From CAWIJJ01 sp963836425 (GTDB taxonomy: Bacteria; Acidobacteriota; Terriglobia; Bryobacterales; Bryobacteraceae), in NCBI GenBank assembly GCA_963836425.1, contig CAWIJJ010000001.1, positions 248,001 to 312,000 on the forward strand: a stretch of DNA of 64,000 nt. Direction: 5' to 3'. Positions 51,144 to 58,443 of this stretch are shown piece by piece (the stretch's first letter is position 1; each line of letters begins with the position of its first letter). The translations under genes and the position numbers were made by a program. Under the pieces are notes generated by a model. That model saw only the letters and a program-made list of their open reading frames with translations, had not been told where the DNA came from and did not search any database.

Positions 51144-52814
51144 ATGGCGAGACCTGTTCTTCTGGCCGTCGACGATGATCCGAATGTCCTGAGCGCCGTC
51201 GAACGGGACCTGCGCAGCCGCTACAGCGAGAACTACCGGATCCTTTCCGCCGGCTCTGGAAACGCGGCCCTGGACCTGCTGCGCCGCCTCTCCAAACGCA
51301 ACGAGCCGGTCGCCCTCCTCGTCGTCGATCACCGCATGCCGCAAATGAACGGCATCGAGTTCCTCTCCGCCGCCATCGCAGACCTTCCCGATGTCCGCCG
51401 CGTGCTCCTTACCGCCTACGCCGATACCGAAGCCGCCATTCGCGCCATCAACGAGGTCAAGCTCGACCACTACCTGCTCAAACCTTGGGAGCCGGCCGAG
51501 CGCAATCTTTACCCGGTCCTGGACGACCTGCTCGAGCAGTGGTCCGCCTCCTACCGGCCGCCGTTCGAGGGTATTCGCGTCGCCGGCACGCGCTGGTCGC
51601 CCCGCTGTTACGAAGTGCGCGAGTTCCTCGCCCGAAATCAGATCCCCTACCAGTGGATCAACGTCGAAATGACGGAGGGCCATTCCGACGTCGCGCAAAT
51701 TCTCGACAGCCTCGGGGAGCTGCGGGATCATCTGCCCGTGGTGCTGCTTCCCGATGGAACCACTCTGGGCGACGCCGCGCCGGCGCAGCTCGCGGCCCGG
51801 CTCGGACTCCACACCCGCACCGAAACCGCCTTCTTCGACGTGGCCATCGTCGGAGGCGGCCCCGCCGGGCTTGCCGCCGCGGTCTACGCCGCGTCCGAGG
51901 GCCTCAAAACCGTGATCGTCGAACGCGAAGCGCCCGGCGGTCAGGCCGGCCTCAGCTCGCGCATCGAAAACTATCTCGGCTTTCCTTCCGGCCTGAGCGG
52001 CAATGACCTGGCACGCCGCGCGGTCGCCCAGGCGCGCCGCTTCGGAGCCGAAATCGTCGCTCCCCAGGAGGTCACCCGGGCGCGCGCCGAAGGTCCCTAC
52101 CGCATCCTCACCATGGCCGACGGCTCCGAGATTTCCTGTCACGCCCTCATCGTCTCTACCGGCGTGCAATGGCGCAAGCTGAGTGTGCCCGGCGCGGACC
52201 GCTTGCAGGGCGCGGGCCTCTATTACGGCGCCGGCTCCACCGAATCGATGTCCTGCCGGGATGAGGATGTGTACATCATCGGCGGAGCGAATTCGGCCGG
52301 CCAGGCGGCCATGAACTTCTCGCGCTACGCCCGCCGTGTCGTCATGCTCGTCCGCGGCGAAGGCTTGAGCGCCACCATGTCGCAATACCTGATCAACGAC
52401 ATCGCCCAGACCCCGAACATCGTCGTCGAGCCTCGCACCCATTTGGTCGAACTGCACGGCGACGAAAAACTGGAGGCCATCACCATCGCCTGCGGCCGCA
52501 CGGGTACCACCGAGCGCGTGCCGGCCAGTTCCCTGTTTGTGTTCATCGGCGCCGAGCCCCGTACCGACTGGCTCGATGGCTTCGTGATGCGCGACGGCCG
52601 CGGGTTCATCCTCACCGGCCCGGACCTGAAGCAGGACGGCCGGCCGCCCTCCGGCTGGACCGGGGAGCGCGACCCGTTTCTGCTCGAAACCAACGTCGCC
52701 GGCGTTTTCGCCGTGGGTGACGTCCGCCACGGCTCCATCAAACGCGTGGCCTCCGGCGTTGGCGAAGGGTCCATCGCCATTCAATTCGTACATAACTATC
52801 TCGCCAAGGTTTGA
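51144..52814 (+). CDS. Receiver domain - thioredoxin-like - thioredoxin reductase-like flavoprotein fusion
   Basis: A 556-residue three-part fusion. Residues 1-130: a receiver domain with acidic cluster D10-D11-D12, phospho-acceptor D62 in LLVVDHRMPQMNG and the Lys in YLLKPWEP. Residues 145-215: a glutaredoxin/thioredoxin-like domain (YEVREFLARNQIPYQWINVE) without CxxC. Residues 225-556: a thioredoxin reductase-like domain with FAD motif AIVGGGPAGLAAAVYAASEG, GGQAGLSSRIENYLGFPSGL, NADP motif YIIGGANSAGQAAMNFSRYA and the last FAD motif VFAVGDVRHGSIKRVASGVG. The catalytic CxxC of real TrxR is replaced by MSCRDEDV with one Cys. The kinase and UBP genes follow at once. A TATAGT box lies at 51115-51120 and a G-rich Shine-Dalgarno precedes the ATG. 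Confidence 0.87.
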   Translation: MARPVLLAVDDDPNVLSAVERDLRSRYSENYRILSAGSGNAALDLLRRLSKRNEPVALLVVDHRMPQMNGIEFLSAAIADLPDVRRVLLTAYADTEAAIRAINEVKLDHYLLKPWEPAERNLYPVLDDLLEQWSASYRPPFEGIRVAGTRWSPRCYEVREFLARNQIPYQWINVEMTEGHSDVAQILDSLGELRDHLPVVLLPDGTTLGDAAPAQLAARLGLHTRTETAFFDVAIVGGGPAGLAAAVYAASEGLKTVIVEREAPGGQAGLSSRIENYLGFPSGLSGNDLARRAVAQARRFGAEIVAPQEVTRARAEGPYRILTMADGSEISCHALIVSTGVQWRKLSVPGADRLQGAGLYYGAGSTESMSCRDEDVYIIGGANSAGQAAMNFSRYARRVVMLVRGEGLSATMSQYLINDIAQTPNIVVEPRTHLVELHGDEKLEAITIACGRTGTTERVPASSLFVFIGAEPRTDWLDGFVMRDGRGFILTGPDLKQDGRPPSGWTGERDPFLLETNVAGVFAVGDVRHGSIKRVASGVGEGSIAIQFVHNYLAKV

Positions 52815-52815
52815 A

Positions 52816-54249
52816 ATGGACGGCGCCCAAACCGCTTCCGATAATCTCAACGCGCGGCTTCGCAGAATCGCGATCTTCGCCGACCTCGAAGAAGACCACC
52901 TGAACTGGCTCGCCTCCCACCTGCAGGTGGCCCATTTCGAAGCGGGCGCGCTGATCAGCGAGGAGGGTTCGGTTGCCGACCGCCTGATGGTGATCCTCGA
53001 TGGCGAGATCGTGGGCCGCAAGGAAAAGTCCGCCGACGACGGGCGCATCTATTCCGCGCACGCCGGCCAGGTCACCGGAATGCTCCCCTACTCCCGGCTG
53101 ACCCACTATCCGCTCACCACCCGCGCCGTGGCGCCCACCACCGCCGCGTTCCTGGACGCCTCCTGGTTTCCCGAAATGCTCAAACGCGTGCCAGTGCTCG
53201 GAGGACGTCTCGTCGGCGTCATGGCCGACCGGATCCGGGAATCGGCCAGGAGCGACCAGCAGCGGGAAAAACTCATCTCCCTCGGTAAACTCTCCGCCGG
53301 GCTCGCACACGAGCTCAACAATCCCGCCTCCGCCGTGCGCAATGCGGCCTCCGCGCTGCAACAGGCCGTTGCCGCCATGCGCAGTGCCGCCCTGCACCTG
53401 GACAAGCGCGAGCTTCCCACAGCCGACCGCGCCTTCCTCGCCAGGCTCGAATGCGACTGGCACTCCACCCACCCCCAGCAGGCGCTCGATTCGCTCGACC
53501 GCAGCGACCGCGAAGAGGAAATCGGCTCCTGGCTCGAGACGCACCGCATCCCCGAGGCCCATATCCTCGCGGCGGCCCTGGTGGACGCCGGCTGCGACCT
53601 GGAAACGCTCCGCACCCTGGCCGCGAAGTTCGACGACGAGACGCTGGCGCTCGTGGTCACGCGCCTCGCCAGTTCTTTCACCATCACCCACCTGGTGCAG
53701 CAGATCGAAAGCGGAACCGCGCGCATCTCGAACCTGGTCAAAGCCGTGAAGCAGTACTCCTACATGGACCAGACTCCGGAACAGGAGATCGATCTGCACG
53801 ACGGCATCGAGAACACGTTGGTCATGCTGCACTACCGCTTGAAGCTCGGCATCCGCGTGATTCGCCAGTACGATCGCGCCATTCCGCGCGTCTGCGCTTA
53901 CGCGAGCGAGCTCAACCAGGTGTGGACGAACCTGATCGATAACGCCATCGACGCCATGGCCGGAAATGGCGAGCTCACCGTCCGCACCGCGCCCGAAGGC
54001 GCCATGGTGCTGGTGGAAATCCGGGACAACGGTCCAGGCATCCCGGCCGAAATTCAGGACCGTATCTTCGATCCGTTCTTCACCACCAAAGGCGTCGGCG
54101 AGGGCACCGGGCTCGGGCTCGACGCGGTCTTCCGGATCGTGCAGAAGCATCATGGCAGCGTCCGGGTGAATTCGAAGCCGGGGAGAACCTCATTCGAAGT
54201 GCGGCTTCCAATCGCCGGCGCTGGAAAGGGAGAGAATGCAAGTCTGTAA
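52816..54249 (+). CDS. Cyclic nucleotide-binding-domain sensor histidine kinase
   Basis: A 477-residue soluble kinase. An N-terminal CRP/cNMP-binding domain (FADLEEDHLNWLASHLQVAH, then SVADRLMVILDGEIVG) is followed by a HisKA-type region with H165 in GLAHELNNPASAVRN and a HATPase domain with N box NLIDNAIDAMAG, G1 DNGPGIPAEI and G2 GEGTGLGLDAVFRIV. No membrane helix. Its ATG lies one base after the upstream flavoprotein stop, and its last 14 bases overlap the UBP zinc-finger gene. The flavoprotein's receiver domain is the obvious phospho-acceptor. Confidence 0.92.
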   Translation: MDGAQTASDNLNARLRRIAIFADLEEDHLNWLASHLQVAHFEAGALISEEGSVADRLMVILDGEIVGRKEKSADDGRIYSAHAGQVTGMLPYSRLTHYPLTTRAVAPTTAAFLDASWFPEMLKRVPVLGGRLVGVMADRIRESARSDQQREKLISLGKLSAGLAHELNNPASAVRNAASALQQAVAAMRSAALHLDKRELPTADRAFLARLECDWHSTHPQQALDSLDRSDREEEIGSWLETHRIPEAHILAAALVDAGCDLETLRTLAAKFDDETLALVVTRLASSFTITHLVQQIESGTARISNLVKAVKQYSYMDQTPEQEIDLHDGIENTLVMLHYRLKLGIRVIRQYDRAIPRVCAYASELNQVWTNLIDNAIDAMAGNGELTVRTAPEGAMVLVEIRDNGPGIPAEIQDRIFDPFFTTKGVGEGTGLGLDAVFRIVQKHHGSVRVNSKPGRTSFEVRLPIAGAGKGENASL

Positions 54250-54529
54250 ACATCTGAGTGAAGCGAAGGAACAGCATCCGGCCAGGCGCGTCTGCGAGGA
54301 TTGCGTCAAGACCGGCGATTCATGGGTCCACCTGCGCGTCTGCCTGACTTGCGGCCACGTAGGCTGCTGCGATTCCTCGAAGAATAAGCACGCCACCAAA
54401 CACTTCCACGGCACCGGGCATCCGGTCGTCCGCTCGCTCGAGCCCGGCGAAACCTGGGGCTGGTGTTACGTGGACGAGATCACCTTCGATCTTTCCCGCG
54501 GCATCTCCCACGCCACCGTCCTCGAGTAG
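54236..54529 (+). CDS. UBP-type zinc-finger protein
   Basis: A 97-residue single UBP (ZnF-UBP) domain: CKHLSEAKEQHPARRVCEDC, LRVCLTCGHVGCCDSSKNKH, ATKHFHGTGHPVVRSLEPGE and TWGWCYVDEITFDL. The Cys/His set for zinc is complete. In eukaryotes this domain binds the free C-terminal Gly-Gly of ubiquitin; bacteria have no ubiquitin, so its ligand here is unknown, though it might be the C-terminus of some other protein. It is the third gene of the flavoprotein-kinase-UBP unit and overlaps the kinase gene by 14 bases, starting ATGCAAGTCTG. Confidence 0.92.
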   Translation: MQVCKHLSEAKEQHPARRVCEDCVKTGDSWVHLRVCLTCGHVGCCDSSKNKHATKHFHGTGHPVVRSLEPGETWGWCYVDEITFDLSRGISHATVLE

Positions 54530-54577
54530 GGAACACGTTGGCGTGCAGTGCAGCCAGGAGTTATTCTTGGGCAAGCC

Positions 54578-55939
54578 ATGACACGCAGAAACTTTATCGC
54601 CAGTGCCGCGGCCGGCGCCGCGTACGCCCAGACGCGCACGGCAAAGCCCAATATCGTTTTCATCCTTTCCGACGACCTCGGGTACGGAGACCTCGGCTGC
54701 TACGGGCAGCAGAAAATCCAGACGCCCGTTCTGGACCGGCTCGCCGCCGGCGGAATGCGATTCACTCAGGCTTACGCCGGAAGCACCGTCTGCGCGCCCT
54801 CGCGCTGCTGCCTGATGACCGGGCGGCACACCGGACACGCCAGCGTGCGCGGCAATAAATCGCCCGAACTCGGACTGCGCAAAGATGAAGTCACCGTGGC
54901 CTCCATGCTGCGCGCCACCGGCTACCGGACGGCGCTCTTCGGCAAATGGGGCCTGGGCGCGTACGATGTGGACAGCCATCCCAACGACAAAGGTTTCCAG
55001 CAGTTCTTCGGATACCTGAACCAGGGCCACGCCCACAATTCATTCCCGGACTATCTTTGGGACAACAAGAGCGAGCATTTCCTGAAGGAAAACTGGTTCA
55101 ATCGCAAGAAGACCTTCAGCAACGACCTGTTCACCGAGCGGGCGCTCAAATTCATCGGCGAGCAGGGGCAGGACCCGTTCTTCCTGTATCTCTCCTACAC
55201 GATTCCCCACGCCGATAACGAGCGCGGCAATTTCAACAAGATCGGCATCGACTCGCCGGATATGGGCCCGTATGCGAACCGGGACTGGCCGGACGTCGAG
55301 AAGAATTTCGCCGCTACCGTCACCCGCATGGACACGCAGATCGGGCAACTGCTGGCGGCGCTCGACACCAAGGGCGTTCGCGAAAACACCCTCGTCATCT
55401 TCACCAGCGATAACGGCCCGCACAAAGAGGGCGGCCACAATCCCAACTTCTTCGAGAGCTCCGGGGCCGTGCGCGGCACCAAGCGCGACCTCTACGAAGG
55501 CGGCGTCCGCGTGCCCACAATCGCCGACTGGAAGGGCCGCATCCGTCCCGGCCAGGTGAGCGACCACGCCTGGGCCTTCTGGGATTTCCTGCCCACCGCC
55601 GCGGAACTCGCCGCCGTCAAGGCTCCCGGTCAGATCGACGGCCTCTCCTTCGTGCCTGCCATGCTCGGCGGCCGCCAGGCTGCGCACGATTACCTGTACT
55701 GGGAATTTCACGAGGGCGGCTTCCAACAGGCTGTCCGGCAGGGCGACTGGAAACTCGTCCGCCAGGCCCCGAAAAATCAGTTGGAGCTGTTCAACCTCAA
55801 GCAGGACCTGAAAGAGACGCGCAACCTCGCCGCCGAGCAGCCCCAGGTCTTGGCCAAAATGCAGGCGCTGTTCCGCTCCGCCCGCACCGACCATCCCCAG
55901 TTCCCCACCAACCTCAAAGATGCAGGAGTGCCCTTCTAG
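54578..55939 (+). CDS. Tat-exported sulfatase (formylglycine-dependent arylsulfatase family)
   Basis: A 453-residue S1-family sulfatase with an RR leader (MTRRNFIASAAAGAAYA). Metal-binding IVFILSDDLGYGDLGCYG and the formylglycine site C72-A-P-S-R in STVCAPSRCCLMTGRHTGH are present, so the Cys would need a maturation enzyme, not found in this window. FTSDNGPHKEGG and FLPTAAELA complete the fold. It hydrolyses sulfate esters of glycans or other compounds; the substrate is unknown. The stop is 9 bases before the next ATG, starting a string of four coupled genes. Confidence 0.93.
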   Translation: MTRRNFIASAAAGAAYAQTRTAKPNIVFILSDDLGYGDLGCYGQQKIQTPVLDRLAAGGMRFTQAYAGSTVCAPSRCCLMTGRHTGHASVRGNKSPELGLRKDEVTVASMLRATGYRTALFGKWGLGAYDVDSHPNDKGFQQFFGYLNQGHAHNSFPDYLWDNKSEHFLKENWFNRKKTFSNDLFTERALKFIGEQGQDPFFLYLSYTIPHADNERGNFNKIGIDSPDMGPYANRDWPDVEKNFAATVTRMDTQIGQLLAALDTKGVRENTLVIFTSDNGPHKEGGHNPNFFESSGAVRGTKRDLYEGGVRVPTIADWKGRIRPGQVSDHAWAFWDFLPTAAELAAVKAPGQIDGLSFVPAMLGGRQAAHDYLYWEFHEGGFQQAVRQGDWKLVRQAPKNQLELFNLKQDLKETRNLAAEQPQVLAKMQALFRSARTDHPQFPTNLKDAGVPF

Positions 55940-55948
55940 GTGCAGCCT

Positions 55949-57028
55949 ATGCGGCGCAGAACATTTCTCCAGCTTGCGGCTGCGGCTCCGCTGGCCGCGC
56001 AATCCGCCGCGCGGCGCACCGAGGTCTCCATCGACGCCGACCGGTTTCTCATCAACGGCAAACCCACCTATCCCGGCCGCACCTACAAAGGCATGAAGAT
56101 CGAGGGCCTGCTGATGAATTGCCGCACCGTCCAGGCCATTTTCGACGACGCCAACCCGGAGACCCGCGGCAAATGGGCCTACCCCGACACGGGCAAGTGG
56201 GACCCCGACCGCAACACTCGCGAGTTCGTCGCCGCCATGCCGGAATGGCGTCGCCACGGTCTGCTCGCTTTCACCGTCAACCTTCAGGGCGGCAGTCCCG
56301 AGGGTTACTCCCAGGGGCAGCCCTGGGACAACTCCGCCATCGACACCGAAGGCAATCTCAAGCCCGCCTACATGGCCCGGCTCAAGCGCGTGCTGGACCG
56401 CGCCGGCGAGCTCGGCATGGTGGCCATTGTCGGCTACTTCTACTTCGGCCAGGACCAGCGCGTCAAAGACGAAGCAGCCATCAAACGCGCGGTCACCAAT
56501 GCCACCAACTGGCTGCTCGACGGCGGCTATCGCAACGTGCTCGTCGAGGTGGACAACGAAACCAACGTGCGGGCCTACGATCACGACATCCTCAAGCCGC
56601 CCCGCGTGCACGAGCTGATCGAGCAGGTGAAGGGCATGAGCCGCGGCGGCCGGCGGCTGCTCGTTGGCACCAGTTACGGCGGCGGAACTCCGGCCGCGGC
56701 CAACGTCGTCAAGGCGTCCGACTTTCTGCTGCTCCACGGCAACGGCGCGGATGATCCGGCCCGCATTCGCAAAATGGTCGAGGCGTCGCGCGCCGCCGGG
56801 GGCTACCGCCCCATGCCCGTGCTCATCAACGAAGACGATCACTTCCGCTTCGGCGACCCCGAGAACCACATGATGGCGGCGCTCGGGCTCTACGTTTCCT
56901 GGGGCTACTTCGACCCGGGCAAGAGCGACTACTCCGATGGCTATCAGTGCCCGCCGGTGAACTGGGGCATCAACACCGAACGGAAGAAAGAGTTCTTTGC
57001 GAAGCTGAAAGAGGTGACGGGCGCGTGA
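55949..57028 (+). CDS. Tat-exported TIM-barrel, glycoside hydrolase-like protein
   Basis: A 359-residue protein with leader MRRRTFLQLAAAAPLAAQ. The rest reads like a clan GH-A barrel: FLINGKPTYPGRTYKGMKIE, WRRHGLLAFTVNLQGGSPEG, AYMARLKRVLDRAGELGMVA, VLVEVDNETNVRAYDHDILK (possible Asn-Glu acid/base) and PVLINEDDHFRF (possible nucleophile Glu). No family could be named. It sits between two sulfatases, which makes a role in sulfated-glycan breakdown plausible. GTG at 55940 is an alternative start; the ATG at 55949 puts the RR motif at the N-terminus. Confidence 0.75.
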   Translation: MRRRTFLQLAAAAPLAAQSAARRTEVSIDADRFLINGKPTYPGRTYKGMKIEGLLMNCRTVQAIFDDANPETRGKWAYPDTGKWDPDRNTREFVAAMPEWRRHGLLAFTVNLQGGSPEGYSQGQPWDNSAIDTEGNLKPAYMARLKRVLDRAGELGMVAIVGYFYFGQDQRVKDEAAIKRAVTNATNWLLDGGYRNVLVEVDNETNVRAYDHDILKPPRVHELIEQVKGMSRGGRRLLVGTSYGGGTPAAANVVKASDFLLLHGNGADDPARIRKMVEASRAAGGYRPMPVLINEDDHFRFGDPENHMMAALGLYVSWGYFDPGKSDYSDGYQCPPVNWGINTERKKEFFAKLKEVTGA

Positions 57029-58443
57029 GCACGCACGGAATGACAAGGCGGGGATTTCTGGCAGCGCCGGCCGCCGCGGCTCTGGCAGCCTCGGAACGCC
57101 GCAACATGGTCGTTCTGATGGCCGACGAACACAATCCGCTCTACAGCCAGCCTTACGGCCACCCGTTCGTCGAGACCCCCAACATGACCCGCCTCGCGCG
57201 AATGGGCACCGTCTTCACCAACGCTTACTGCCCGTCGCCGCTCTGCATGCCCTCGCGCTCCGCCTTTCTCTCCGGCCGGCGCGTGTTCGACCTCCAGACC
57301 TACGGCAACTGCAACGTCTTCTACCAGGAGACGCCGAGCTATGGCGAGGTTCTATCCGGGCAGGGCGTGCATACCGTCCACATCGGAAAGACCGATGTCT
57401 ACAATCATTCCTCCACGCTCGGCTTTAGTGAAATGCTGCTCCCCGGCAACCGCGCCCAGCCCGGAGACACCTTCGTCCGCCGCCATCCAATGGACGTGCT
57501 GAAGGATTCCGAAGGCCGCGCCGGCGGGTACGGTCCGCGTCCCAATCCGTTCGCGGGCGACGAGCGCGTCATGGCCGAGGCGCTCCGCTGGCTCTCTTCC
57601 ACCGCCCCCGGGCTGCGGCAGCCATGGACCCTCGCCATCAACCTGCTCAAGCCGCACTTCCCCCACCTCGTCACGCCTGACCTCTGGGAAAAATACGCGG
57701 ACCACGCGGACCTGCCCGCGCACGGCCCGGAAGCCGCCGCCGCCGCTCATCCATATTCGGAAGACCTGCGCCGCTTCTTCGGAACCAGCGGTTTCAGCGA
57801 AGAGCAGATCCGCAACCTCCGCCGCGGCTACTACGGCTGCGTCACCTACATGGACCGCCAGGTCGGCCGCCTTCTCGATGCCCTCGAATCTTCCAACCGC
57901 CTCGCCGGCACGGTCGTCGCCTACACCTCGGACCACGGCGAGATGCTCGGCAACTTCGGCCTCTGGTGGAAGCGCAGTCTCTTCGAGGACTCCGTGCGGA
58001 TTCCCATGATCGTCGCCGGTCCCGGATTCCGCGCGGGCGCTCGCGTTCACACGCCCGTGGATTCGCACGACCTTCAGGCCGCCCTCTTCCACGCCACCGG
58101 CTCCGTCCGTCCGCCCAAGTGGGTGGGCACGCCGCTCCAGCGGATCGCCGTGAACGATAGCCGCCGCGTCGTGTTCTCCGAATTTCAGGGAGGCGGTACC
58201 CGCGCCAGTGCCTTTCTCGTGCGTCAGGGCCGCTGGAAGTTCCTGCACCACTGCGAAGCGCCGCACCTTCTCTACGATCTCGAATCCGACCCTCACGAGC
58301 TGAACAACCTCGCGGCCAGGCGGCCTGAAATCGTCCGGCGCCTCGAAGGTGAACTGCGTCGCATCTGCAATCCGGAGCGGGAAAACGAGCGCGCCGAGCA
58401 GTACTCCCTACGCCAGCTTCGCGCCCTGGGACGCGAGGCGTGA
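57025..58443 (+). CDS. Tat-exported sulfatase, second copy
   Basis: A 472-residue S1-family sulfatase, distinct in sequence from the first. RR leader in MTRRGFLAAPAAAALAA, metal site VVLMADEHNPLY, formylglycine site C74-M-P-S-R in PSPLCMPSRSAFLSG, and TSDHGEMLGNFGLWWKRSLF. GTG start at 57025 overlapping the previous stop as GTGA. The ADEHN metal loop and SRSAFLSGRRV resemble the iduronate/choline sulfatase subgroups; the exact substrate is unknown. The next gene again starts in a GTGA overlap. Confidence 0.92.
   Translation: MSTHGMTRRGFLAAPAAAALAASERRNMVVLMADEHNPLYSQPYGHPFVETPNMTRLARMGTVFTNAYCPSPLCMPSRSAFLSGRRVFDLQTYGNCNVFYQETPSYGEVLSGQGVHTVHIGKTDVYNHSSTLGFSEMLLPGNRAQPGDTFVRRHPMDVLKDSEGRAGGYGPRPNPFAGDERVMAEALRWLSSTAPGLRQPWTLAINLLKPHFPHLVTPDLWEKYADHADLPAHGPEAAAAAHPYSEDLRRFFGTSGFSEEQIRNLRRGYYGCVTYMDRQVGRLLDALESSNRLAGTVVAYTSDHGEMLGNFGLWWKRSLFEDSVRIPMIVAGPGFRAGARVHTPVDSHDLQAALFHATGSVRPPKWVGTPLQRIAVNDSRRVVFSEFQGGGTRASAFLVRQGRWKFLHHCEAPHLLYDLESDPHELNNLAARRPEIVRRLEGELRRICNPERENERAEQYSLRQLRALGREA

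Noticed and set aside
51114..53048. A 644-codon minus-strand open frame opposite the receiver-TrxR fusion
   Set aside because: The plus strand has complete receiver, FAD and NADPH motifs; the minus-strand product has none.
55040..57046. A 668-codon open frame on the minus strand across the first sulfatase and the glycosidase-like gene
   Set aside because: It spans two well-supported plus-strand genes and their junction; the same GC-rich shadow effect explains it.
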